The notes beneath the pieces are model-generated. The model was not told where the DNA came from. It worked only from the letters and a program-made list of their open reading frames with translations, and ran no database searches. A program made the position numbers and the translations under genes. From contig JBLNAE010000170.1 in the NCBI GenBank assembly GCA_050259195.1, positions 1-8,718 on the forward strand: 8,718 nt of DNA. The letters run 5' to 3'. The stretch comes from PSLL01 sp050259195 (GTDB lineage: Bacteria; Desulfobacterota_D; UBA1144; Nemesobacterales; CSP1-2). Positions 1 to 6,272 of this stretch are shown piece by piece (position 1 is the first letter of the stretch; each line of letters begins with the position of its first letter).

Positions 1-185
1 TCAGTTTTATTGCCACAACATCCGCAGACTGCAGACTTTATAGAGAACCATACCTCTTCTTTGCGGAGTACCTTTTTCAATTTCTTGCCCTCCTTATGTT
101 TTGCTATTATTTTAGCAATATTTATGCCAGCAGAGACGCATAATATTTTCAAATGTTTACTATGAGTTATATATTCCAATTCCAT
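1..185 (-). CDS. Unrecognised partial ORF running off the window start
   Basis: An open minus-strand frame starts at an ATG (complement of 183-185) and stays open to the window edge, giving 61 codons. The peptide begins MELEYITHSK and is lysine-rich (HKEGKKLKKVLRK at about 30-42), with a Cys cluster CGCC near residues 54-57. I recognise no family. The start has no good Shine-Dalgarno sequence and lies inside another short open frame, so this may be the remains of a gene rather than a live one. Only the part inside the window can be judged. Confidence 0.2.
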   Translation of the reverse strand, partial: MELEYITHSKHLKILCVSAGINIAKIIAKHKEGKKLKKVLRKEEVWFSIKSAVCGCCGNKT

Positions 186-344
186 AGAAATATGACAATT
201 TTTGTCAGCCTAGTTAGATTTTCGGACTTAATATCAAATTTGTAAGGTCGTTTTGGAAGAATTTCATCAATCAGTTTTAGCTTTCTCACCCTCTTCAACC
301 CTCGTGAATCACAACATATCCTTATACATAGGCAAAAGTTTCAT

Positions 345-602
345 CTAGTGAATTCTTAGCATTGGAATCTTGAGTTCTGGATATTTCTGATTATGTATAT
401 AACAACGAAAGATTTCTTCGTATAGTCCAAATGCGGACTTTAATTGTTTATGTGTGTAATGCTGCCGCCTCGTTTCTGGATTGAAAATTTTCTCTTTCAA
501 GAAAGGCTTCCCCTGTTCCGTACTGGTAGTGATCACCACTGCAACCTTTCCTAATCCCTGCCTAGCCGCTGATTTTGGCCTGCTGGTCGGATACCGAGTC
601 AT
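345..602 (-). CDS. Hypothetical small protein or gene remnant, 85 aa
   Basis: This is a minus-strand ORF of 85 codons beginning MTRYPTSRPKSAARQ and ending PELKIPMLRIH. A weak GAGAG lies 8 nt before the ATG, and the frame is open for 17 further codons upstream without a better start. The central part (KEKIFNPETRRQHYTH, then GLYEEIFRCYIHN) has a protein-like composition, basic and aromatic, but I recognise no domain, signal peptide or membrane segment. Further short minus-strand open stretches in other frames lie between it and position 1, so one explanation is a frameshifted, decaying gene, perhaps from a mobile element. It could equally be a chance ORF in AT-rich DNA. Confidence 0.3.
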   Translation of the reverse strand: MTRYPTSRPKSAARQGLGKVAVVITTSTEQGKPFLKEKIFNPETRRQHYTHKQLKSAFGLYEEIFRCYIHNQKYPELKIPMLRIH

Positions 603-838
603 GATAGCACTCTCGTAGAAATGACATATCCGAACATCTGTTTGTTACGAAACCGACTATTCTTTTTTTGTACGTTGAAAGCCGCATTATAGACATTTTT
701 GTAGTCCTGTCTAAATTATATAGACTTTAATTATGTGGACCTGTAGATTATAGTATTGCATAAAGTCCACTTTTCAGCCTTACAACTTTAGTATTATCCC
801 AATTTTAGTCATTTTATATAAACTTTCTGTCCAGGCTC
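603..838. other. Non-coding AT-rich spacer
   Basis: I see no coding sequence or RNA gene here. Two weak inverted repeats are present: TAGACA (690-695) with TGTCTA (708-713), and GTGGAC (735-740) with GTCCAC (765-770), the latter followed by TTTT. Neither is compact enough to call a terminator. The stretch separates the minus-strand remnants from the pil promoter. Confidence 0.5.
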
Positions 839-867
839 TTGACAAGAATTGACAAGGGGAGTATTTT
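839..867 (+). promoter_or_regulatory. Probable sigma-70-type promoter of the pil operon
   Basis: A perfect -35 hexamer TTGACA (839-844) is followed after exactly 17 nt by TATTTT (862-867), which matches the -10 consensus at four of six positions. Transcription would begin near 873-876, about 30 nt ahead of the riboswitch aptamer, which is where a riboswitch promoter should be. A second TTGACA at 849-854 has no good -10 at 16-18 nt. The call rests on motif match and position only. Confidence 0.6.
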
Positions 868-904
868 TTGAGCAAAACTCGTAATCATAATTCGCCTTCT
901 AACC

Positions 905-985
905 GAAAAGGCAAACCGTTACAACGGGGCGCAAAACCAACGGCCTGAAGATTCAAGGAGCTTGAGGTGGCAGGGTTGCCGAAGT
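905..985 (+). promoter_or_regulatory. GEMM-I (c-di-GMP-I) riboswitch aptamer
   Basis: The conserved GEMM-I core is readable in order. GGCAAACC lies at 910-917. A short hairpin follows (CCGT 916-919, loop TACA, ACGG 924-927). Next come GGCGCAAAACC (928-938), CGGCCTGA (941-948), and a second hairpin (TCAAG 953-957, loop GAG, CTTGA 961-965). It closes with GGTGGC (966-971) and AGGGTTGCC (972-980). GGCAA (910-914) is complementary to TTGCC (976-980). By alignment to the well-studied Vibrio cholerae Vc2 aptamer, the three ligand-contact bases are present: G20 (911), A47 (934) and C92 (979). The family senses cyclic di-GMP; variants with A at position 20 prefer 3',3'-cGAMP. Departures are a 4-bp first hairpin without a GNRA loop and A instead of G at 936. 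It lies between the promoter and pilM and so should control the pil operon. The switching mechanism is not visible. Confidence 0.87.
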
Positions 986-990
986 TAGAG

Positions 991-1200
991 ATGAAAAAAA
1001 GCAAACTGAACCGTAGACTCCGCTGTATAGAGAAATCAAGCAGTTCTTTCCATTTAATATTCTCAATGAAGTCAAGTAACGCTCAACGCATTAAGAGTGT
1101 CGTTAAAGTTATTGATGGTATAGATTATTACAGAAGTTCTTTAGAAATACTTAGCTTAAGATTAAAAACGTTAGATAATAGTATTAAAAGAATAATATAG
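991..1200 (+). CDS. Possible leader ORF in the riboswitch expression platform, 69 aa
   Basis: An ATG at 991, 11 nt after the last conserved aptamer base, opens a 69-codon frame ending with TAG at 1198-1200, 15 nt before pilM. The product begins MKKSKLNRRLRCIEK and is basic and Ser/Ile/Leu-rich, with no recognised domain. Upstream in-frame GTG at 967 lies inside the aptamer and is not a credible start. Ribosome binding evidence is weak: only TTAGAG directly before the ATG. It may be a chance ORF in an untranslated leader, or a leader peptide whose translation is coupled to pilM and influenced by the aptamer. Confidence 0.28.
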   Translation: MKKSKLNRRLRCIEKSSSSFHLIFSMKSSNAQRIKSVVKVIDGIDYYRSSLEILSLRLKTLDNSIKRII

Positions 1201-1215
1201 TACTGGGAGAAAGAT

Positions 1216-2265
1216 TTGTTTTTTGGAAAAAAAGATATTATCGGACTCGATATAGGTTCAAGTGCAATAAAACTTGCGGAGATAAAAGAGACCCGGAAGG
1301 GATACCAGCTAAAGAACATCGGAGAAGCTATCATTCCTCCTGAGGCTATAGTCAACAAAATTATAATCAATTCGGATGCCGTAGTGGAAGCAGTTTCCTC
1401 GCTGATAGGGAATTTGGGAATAAAGACCAAAGACGCTGCAATCTCTATCTCAGGGCATTCTGTAATTATAAAGAAGGTGAGTCTTCCGCAGATGAGTCAA
1501 AGAGAGTTGCGTGAGGCCATCCCCTGGGAGATTGAGCAATATATACCTCACAGCGTCAACGAAGTAAATTATGATTTTCAGATTCTTCCTGGAGAAAGCC
1601 CTGAAGGGAACATGGACGTGCTAATCGTCGCGGCTAAAAAAGACATAGCCAATGACTACATAGCTGTGGCGCGCGATGCCGGACTAAACCCGGTAGTGGT
1701 AGACGTTGATGTGTTCGCGCTTGAGAATATGTATGAAGTAAACTATTCAAGTTCGGATGAGATTGTGGCTCTGATTAACATTGGGGCCTCTGTGACAAAC
1801 ATCAACATTTTAAAAGAAGGGGTCTCGATCTTTGCAAGGGATATAACGGTGGGCGGAAAACAGTTTACCGAGTGGATACAAAAGGAGTTTGATCTAAGCT
1901 ATGATGAAGCTGAGAAGAAGAAGTATTCTCTGGGAATCAATACGTCTGCACCTGAGCTTGACAGAATAACGCTTGATTTTACGGAATTAATTTGCGGTGA
2001 GATAAAAAGAACCTTAGATTTTTTCTCTACTACAATGACATCCAGAGAAACGGTTCGTAAAATCATACTTGGAGGCGGCTCTTCAAAGATTCCGCACCTA
2101 CAGGAGATACTCCAAGATAAAAGTGGGGCTGTGGTTGAAATGGTTAGTCCTTTTAGAAATGTTCTATATAGTGAGAGAGACTTTGATCCTGAATACATTC
2201 TCGACATAGCTCCCAAGATGGGTGTGGTTGTGGGACTTGCCCTTAGGAGAATAGACGGTAGATGA
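1216..2265 (+). CDS. pilM: Type IV pilus assembly ATPase-fold protein PilM
   Basis: PilM is the cytoplasmic, actin/FtsA-like member of the type IV pilus alignment complex. It binds ATP and holds the N-terminal tail of PilN. Visible motifs are the phosphate-1 loop GLDIGSSAIKLAEI (residues 10-23), the PilM signature PWEIEQYIP (103-111), the phosphate-2 region ALINIGASVTN (185-195), the adenosine-binding glycine loop ILGGGSSKIP (284-293), and the C-terminal PKMGVVVGLALR (333-344). Length, 349 aa, is normal for the family. The start is TTG at 1216: it places the protein start MFFGKKDIIGLDIG exactly where PilM proteins begin, and GGGAGA lies 6 nt upstream. It is the first firm gene of the operon, downstream of a c-di-GMP riboswitch. 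Its stop overlaps the pilN start (ATGA), which suggests coupled translation. Confidence 0.96.
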   Translation: MFFGKKDIIGLDIGSSAIKLAEIKETRKGYQLKNIGEAIIPPEAIVNKIIINSDAVVEAVSSLIGNLGIKTKDAAISISGHSVIIKKVSLPQMSQRELREAIPWEIEQYIPHSVNEVNYDFQILPGESPEGNMDVLIVAAKKDIANDYIAVARDAGLNPVVVDVDVFALENMYEVNYSSSDEIVALINIGASVTNINILKEGVSIFARDITVGGKQFTEWIQKEFDLSYDEAEKKKYSLGINTSAPELDRITLDFTELICGEIKRTLDFFSTTMTSRETVRKIILGGGSSKIPHLQEILQDKSGAVVEMVSPFRNVLYSERDFDPEYILDIAPKMGVVVGLALRRIDGR

Positions 2266-2861
2266 TAAAGATAAATCTTCTCTCCACAAAAGAAGAGAAA
2301 AAAAGGATAAGAGGTCTTAACGACCTTATGATAGGTGTTCTTGCGATAGTTGCCGCAATTGCCGTCATTGTGGCTATAGATTTGGTTCAGTCTAAGAGGA
2401 TAAAAGATACGAACAATGAGATTGCAGAGGTAAAAAAACGGATTAATGCATTGGAGGTAATAAGGAAAAAGGTCGAGGAATTTAAGGTTAAGAATAAAGA
2501 ACTCGAAGGAAAAATCAAAATTATATCTGTGCTTGAAGAAAACCGTACCGGACCCCTATTTGTCATGGACGCTCTGGGGCAGGCCATTCCCAATAGAGCC
2601 TGGATTGATGAGTTCTCTGAGAAAAACTATATGGCCAAAATTGAGGGAACGGCTTGGGACGAGCTTACGGTTTCGGATTTTATGAAAAAGCTCCAATCTT
2701 CTCCTTACTTCCAGAACGTTGATCTCGCTGTTATTAACACAAAACAGATACAGCAGCTTTCTCTCAAGACCTTTGTGATTGAGTCGAAGTTAAACTACTC
2801 AGGAAAGGTTAAAACGGAAGAGAGTCCTGAGGGAAAACCAAAAGAGAAGGCTGAGAGGTAA
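2262..2861 (+). CDS. pilN: Type IV pilus inner-membrane protein PilN
   Basis: PilN is a bitopic inner-membrane protein that links cytoplasmic PilM to the periplasmic PilO/PilP complex. The short cytoplasmic tail carries the diagnostic INLL motif (residues 4-7), which docks into a groove on PilM; the family usually has INLLPWR, here INLLSTK. One membrane segment spans about 21-43, followed by a coiled coil (about 44-92, KRIKDTNNEIAEVKKR onward). A ferredoxin-like periplasmic domain follows at about 98-180, with the typical GQAIPNRAWI at 106-115. The C-terminal tail (182-199) is charged and low complexity. The 199-aa length is usual. The ATG overlaps the pilM stop by ATGA, and pilO starts 2 nt after the stop. 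Confidence 0.94.
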   Translation: MIKINLLSTKEEKKRIRGLNDLMIGVLAIVAAIAVIVAIDLVQSKRIKDTNNEIAEVKKRINALEVIRKKVEEFKVKNKELEGKIKIISVLEENRTGPLFVMDALGQAIPNRAWIDEFSEKNYMAKIEGTAWDELTVSDFMKKLQSSPYFQNVDLAVINTKQIQQLSLKTFVIESKLNYSGKVKTEESPEGKPKEKAER

Positions 2862-2863
2862 AG

Positions 2864-3496
2864 ATGGCTATTATTGAAAACATGGCCGAATCCTTAGACC
2901 AGCGGTCAGTTTATGTCAAGGTTGGCATTCTGTTAGTGATAATCCTGATTATATGCGGCGTGTACTGGTATTTTTTCTGGTCGCCAAAATCTGAGGAGTT
3001 GACCCGTGCCAGAAATGAGCTTCAAAAAGAGCGAGCCAAATTAAATGAGTACGAAAACATAGCCAAAGAACTTCCGAGGTTTGAGCAGGAATTTAATAAG
3101 CTGGATAGAGAATTTAAGGAGGCTGCCAGTAAACTCCCGGAAGAGAAAGAGATTCCCAGCCTGATTGATAGTGTTTATGCTGCGGTATCGGCTTCCGGTC
3201 TAGAATCAAATGCGTTTGCCCCTAAGCCAGAGGTGAAAAAAGATATATATGCAGAAATTCCCATAGATATGAAGGTATATGGCTCTTACTATGATCTTGC
3301 AAACTTCTTTGATAGAGTTTCTAAACTCCCCAGGATTGTAAACATCAGAGATCTTAATTTAAGCCAAGAGAAAAAGAGAAGCATGGGCGATAGAATCATT
3401 CTTGATGCCTCCTTTACCGCCGTCACTTTTAGGTTGCTTCCCTCTGTTCCGCCACAGCAACCAAAAGCGGGAGTCCAAAATGGAGGGCCTAGATGA
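2864..3496 (+). CDS. pilO: Type IV pilus inner-membrane protein PilO
   Basis: PilO pairs with PilN in the periplasm to form the heterodimer that bridges the inner-membrane platform and the secretin. After a short cytoplasmic segment there is one membrane helix (about 17-39, VGILLVIILIICGVYW), then a long coiled coil (about 42-90, SEELTRARNELQKERAKL). A ferredoxin-like domain at about 95-193 contains LPEEKEIPSLI (91-101), typical of PilO, and YYDLANFFDRVSKLPRIVN (142-160). A Pro/Gln-rich tail closes the protein. The 210-aa length is normal. GAGAGG ends 5 nt before the ATG, inside the end of pilN. The stop overlaps the pilP start by ATGA. Confidence 0.94.
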   Translation: MAIIENMAESLDQRSVYVKVGILLVIILIICGVYWYFFWSPKSEELTRARNELQKERAKLNEYENIAKELPRFEQEFNKLDREFKEAASKLPEEKEIPSLIDSVYAAVSASGLESNAFAPKPEVKKDIYAEIPIDMKVYGSYYDLANFFDRVSKLPRIVNIRDLNLSQEKKRSMGDRIILDASFTAVTFRLLPSVPPQQPKAGVQNGGPR

Positions 3497-3984
3497 AAAG
3501 GAGGAGGGTGGATATGGCTAAGGAAGCTACAATTCTCTTCTTAATAATTGCTCTATGGTTTGCGGGTGTCCGTGCTGAGGAAACTCAGAAAACCGATATT
3601 ACGAGTATTTCACCTCAAGGCGAGTCTGCATATAGTGCCGCAGGAAAGCGCGACCCATTTAAGCCGTTCATCAAAATAATTGAAACAAAAGAGGCAAAAC
3701 CTCAGCTGAGTAAATCGCTCCCACCAATTAAGAGGTATTCGCTTGAACAATTTAGGCTGGTTGGAATTGTATCTGTAGGACAGCAGTCTAAAGCTATGAT
3801 CGTTGATCCTGAGAAGAATACCTATGTTCTTGGAATGGGAGATGAGATAGGAAACAAACAGGGGAAGATCGTTGAAGTGAGAGATAACGGTATTCTAGTT
3901 GAAGAGAAAAGATACTCTGAGGATGTGTTCGGTCAAAAAAAGGTTGAGACTAAGAAATCGTCTCTAGCGTTTAAGGAAGAATAA
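3493..3984 (+). CDS. pilP: Type IV pilus periplasmic protein PilP
   Basis: PilP connects the PilN/PilO dimer to the periplasmic N-domains of the secretin PilQ. Family landmarks are RDPFKPF (53-59), the YSLEQFRLVGIV strand (82-93), and YVLGMGDEIGNKQGKIVEV (111-129), the beta-sandwich core. A signal peptide is clear, with hydrophobic TILFLIIALWFAG at 13-25 and possible SPase I cleavage after VRA (28). Two starts are credible. ATG 3493 (used here) overlaps the pilO stop and gives a positively charged MKRRR n-region, with GGAGGG upstream. ATG 3514 has the stronger Shine-Dalgarno sequence (AAAGGAGGAGG, from 3497) and gives a product shorter by seven residues. Unlike Pseudomonas PilP, a lipoprotein, this protein has no cysteine at all and so cannot be lipidated. 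The length, 163 aa, fits the family. Confidence 0.9.
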   Translation: MKRRRVDMAKEATILFLIIALWFAGVRAEETQKTDITSISPQGESAYSAAGKRDPFKPFIKIIETKEAKPQLSKSLPPIKRYSLEQFRLVGIVSVGQQSKAMIVDPEKNTYVLGMGDEIGNKQGKIVEVRDNGILVEEKRYSEDVFGQKKVETKKSSLAFKEE

Positions 3985-4179
3985 GGAATGCGACATTTCT
4001 TCCTGCACTGCCCTCAATCAGAGCTTAATTCTCATACATCTGGCAATTATTTAAGATGAAAAGGCAAATGGAATAATACGGTCTTTCAAGCTGATTCACT
4101 CCTTACGCGGACTAATGTGAGATTAGTCGAGCATGTGCAAGAGAGGAGTGAATACTAACCTAAGGAGGAAAATGGTGGG
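3985..4179 (+). other. 195-nt pilP-pilQ intergenic region
   Basis: The other pil genes overlap or nearly touch, so this gap is unusual. It contains the nested stem-loop 4094-4153 and the pilQ ribosome binding site. A 23-codon ORF (3988-4059) starts right after the pilP stop behind AAGGA, but I recognise nothing in it. No convincing promoter or terminator is seen; AATAAT near 4072 lacks a matching -35. Confidence 0.6.
4094..4153 (+). repeat. Nested inverted repeat, structured RNA or small insertion upstream of pilQ
   Basis: The outer arms ATTCACTCCT (4094-4103) and AGGAGTGAAT (4144-4153) are perfectly complementary over 10 bp. Inside them lies a second perfect hairpin: GACTAAT (4110-4116), loop GTGAG, ATTAGTC (4122-4128). 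GCG (4107-4109) can also pair with TGC (4136-4138). There is no U-tract after it, so it is not an ordinary terminator. It ends 8 nt before the pilQ Shine-Dalgarno sequence. It could be a cis-regulatory RNA, a processing site or a miniature inverted-repeat element; I match it to no known riboswitch class. Confidence 0.7.
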
Positions 4180-4183
4180 ATGA
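4162..4183 (+). promoter_or_regulatory. pilQ ribosome binding site with overlapping minimal ORF
   Basis: A perfect AAGGAGG (4162-4168) precedes the pilQ ATG (4180) by 11 nt, slightly long. An earlier ATG at 4172 reads only three codons, then stops at TGA 4181-4183, overlapping the pilQ start as ATGA. Its spacing from the Shine-Dalgarno sequence (3 nt) is too short for efficient use, so it is probably incidental. Position 4180 gives the signal peptide and is clearly the pilQ start. Confidence 0.55.
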
Positions 4184-6258
4184 AATTTACCTCGAAGCTT
4201 TTTTTTATCGGCATTGTTCTATTTGGATTTACTTACTCCTCAAACCCACAGACAAGCGGATTGGTTAATTACAGGAACACAGAAAATAGACTGTTCACCG
4301 AAGAGAATACCATGAAAATAGCTGAGGAGGAACCTTCTCCCCATCAAGGAACTCAAACTGTTGAATCTCAACCATCCACTCAACCTTCTGCTCCCAATCC
4401 ATCTGTTTCCGAGGAAAACATTCCAGAAGCAGTTGGGGAAGTAAATTCTAATTCTCAGCCAAACCAAACGGTTCAACCTCAATCCGCTGAATCTTCTCAA
4501 TTAGCCCAACCCTTACCCGCTCAAACGCCTGCTCCCAATTCACCTGCTGCTGGGGGAAAAAACACGGTAGAGAGCGTCGGTTTTGAGGCTAAAGATGGAG
4601 TTGGAGTCGTAACTATAAAAACCTCGGCTCCCGTAAGGTATGAAGAGCTTCCTAAAGAAGAGAGAAGACTCAGCCTAAGGATTGAAGATGTAGCCATTCC
4701 CGATGAATTCCAGGTCGCACGAGACGTAGGCGATTTTAATAGCCCCATCGGTTTTATATCCTCTTTTAGAGATCCGGCTAAACCGAATGATGTAATAATC
4801 ATCATGGAACTTAAAAAAGATGCTCCCAAAGACTCCCCCGTCGAGATTAAACAGGATGGGAATTTAATTACGGCAAAGTTTGGAAAACCCAAGGAATCCG
4901 AAAAATTAACTGAAGAGGTCCAGGCTCAACAGCCGCCGAAAGAGGCTCCTCTCTATGCCTTTGATTTTCGCACTGCAGCTACCCCGGGCGCAAAGAAAGT
5001 TTATCGCGGGCAATTGGTGTCTTTTGATTTCAAGGACGCTGACGTAAGAGATGTGCTCAGGGTTCTTGCAGATGTAAGCCGATTTAATTTTGTAGTTTCC
5101 CAAGACGTAAAGGGAACGGTTACATTGAAGCTCACCAACGTCCCTTGGGATCAGGCACTCGAAGTGGTGCTTGATGATGCAAGACTCGGTGCACTCGTTG
5201 AAGGGAACGTCATAAAGATCGCTCCTCTTGCAACCATTCAAGCAAGGCAGAATGCGATTCAGCAGGTGGCTTCCTCAAAAGAGCAACTTGAGCCGCTCGT
5301 TACGAAGCAGATTTTTATAAATTATGCTACGGGGGAAGAGTTAAAACCTCTTGTCGAATCAGTCCTCAGCAAGAGGGGCGAACTCAAGATTGATGTACGC
5401 ACAAACAGCTTACTGGTTACGGATACTGCCCCAAGAGTTGCACAGATTGAAGAGCTTGTTAAAGAGCTTGATACAAGAACCCCTCAGGTTTTAATAGAGT
5501 CGCGCATCGTTCAGGCAACGCTTGATTTTACGCGCGAGCTTGGGGTTCAGTTTGGAGCGAATTATAGGGCGTCTGCCGCTACCGGAAATCCGACGGGCGC
5601 GTTCTTCCCTTCGAGCATTGGGGCAGGCGGAGTTACCGCGGGAAACCCCGCACCGTTTGGAAACCCAGGGAAGAACTTCATAGTGGACCTACCTGCCGCG
5701 GTTGGCACTGGAGCGGGCGGAGCATTAGGAGTAGTTCTCGGAAGTCTTACAGGAGCCTTCGATCTGGATATAAGGCTCTCGGCTCTTGAGAACAGAGGAG
5801 ATGGAAGAATCCTTTCATCCCCCCGGGTTCTAACGCTCGATAATCAGGCTGCAAGGATTGAGCAGGGCGTTTCAATTCCCTTTCTCAGCGTCTCTGCCGC
5901 CGGCACTCAGACCCAGTTTGTAGATGCGACGCTGAGGTTAGAAGTCACTCCGCACGTGACAAACGATGGCAAGGTGCTTATGACCATAAAGGTTACGGAC
6001 AATGCTCCCGATCCGTCCATCACTGGAGCAAATGGACAGCCTGCCATAAGAAGAAATGAGGCAGAATCTCAGGTGCTTGCCATGGATGGGGAGACGATTG
6101 TGATTGGAGGGATTTTTACAAGAACAACCACAGAGAATATTAACGGACTTCCCTGGCTCTCAAGAATTCCGCTTCTTGGATGGCTTTTTAGACACACTTC
6201 AAATGTTGACCAGAGAAGAGAACTCTTGGTCTTTATAACCCCAAGGATAGTTAAGTAA
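4180..6258 (+). CDS. pilQ: Type IV pilus outer-membrane secretin PilQ
   Basis: PilQ forms the multimeric outer-membrane channel through which the pilus passes. The order is: signal peptide (1-20), a low-complexity Pro/Gln/Ser/Asn-rich linker (about 50-125), and an AMIN peptidoglycan-binding domain (about 131-236). Next is a secretin/TonB short N-terminal domain (about 279-348) with VSFDFKDADVRDVLRVLAD and VPWDQALEVVL. A secretin N1 domain follows (about 375-436, ending LVKELDTRTPQVLIESRIV), then the secretin core (about 440-692). The core contains LSALENRGDGRILSSPRV (533-550), ETIVIGGIF (638-646) and the signature LPWLSRIPLLGWLFR (657-671). ELLVFITPRIV ends the protein. At 692 aa with only one AMIN domain it is at the compact end for PilQ. 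A Gly/Ala-rich insert (463-525) lies in the core, perhaps the gate region. It is separated from pilP by a structured 195-nt gap. Confidence 0.96.
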   Translation: MKFTSKLFFIGIVLFGFTYSSNPQTSGLVNYRNTENRLFTEENTMKIAEEEPSPHQGTQTVESQPSTQPSAPNPSVSEENIPEAVGEVNSNSQPNQTVQPQSAESSQLAQPLPAQTPAPNSPAAGGKNTVESVGFEAKDGVGVVTIKTSAPVRYEELPKEERRLSLRIEDVAIPDEFQVARDVGDFNSPIGFISSFRDPAKPNDVIIIMELKKDAPKDSPVEIKQDGNLITAKFGKPKESEKLTEEVQAQQPPKEAPLYAFDFRTAATPGAKKVYRGQLVSFDFKDADVRDVLRVLADVSRFNFVVSQDVKGTVTLKLTNVPWDQALEVVLDDARLGALVEGNVIKIAPLATIQARQNAIQQVASSKEQLEPLVTKQIFINYATGEELKPLVESVLSKRGELKIDVRTNSLLVTDTAPRVAQIEELVKELDTRTPQVLIESRIVQATLDFTRELGVQFGANYRASAATGNPTGAFFPSSIGAGGVTAGNPAPFGNPGKNFIVDLPAAVGTGAGGALGVVLGSLTGAFDLDIRLSALENRGDGRILSSPRVLTLDNQAARIEQGVSIPFLSVSAAGTQTQFVDATLRLEVTPHVTNDGKVLMTIKVTDNAPDPSITGANGQPAIRRNEAESQVLAMDGETIVIGGIFTRTTTENINGLPWLSRIPLLGWLFRHTSNVDQRRELLVFITPRIVK

Positions 6259-6272
6259 AGGAGGACAAAAGA

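Noticed and set aside
24..37. Tandem GCAGACT repeat
   Set aside because: Only two 7-nt copies are present; there is no array or CRISPR-like spacing.
967..1200. 77-codon ORF from GTG at 967
   Set aside because: The GTG lies within the conserved 3' half of the riboswitch aptamer; if the frame is translated at all, ATG 991 is the better start.
1128..1430. Minus-strand 100-codon ORF overlapping the pilM start
   Set aside because: It is hydrophobic only because it reads antisense to the AT-rich leader and pilM; it has no start context and conflicts with a certain gene.
3988..4059. 23-codon ORF after pilP behind AAGGA
   Set aside because: It is too short, has no recognisable features, and AAGGA is common by chance in this purine-rich DNA.
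3985..4180. Second GEMM or other known riboswitch ahead of pilQ (AAGGCAAATGG near 4060)
   Set aside because: The rest of the GEMM core, such as CGCAAA and GGGTT-CC, is missing, and I can match no other class.
4240..4500. Minus-strand ORF opposite the pilQ linker (with others at 4521-4892 and 4906-5241)
   Set aside because: They are shadows of pilQ, whose frame carries unmistakable secretin domains across the same stretch.
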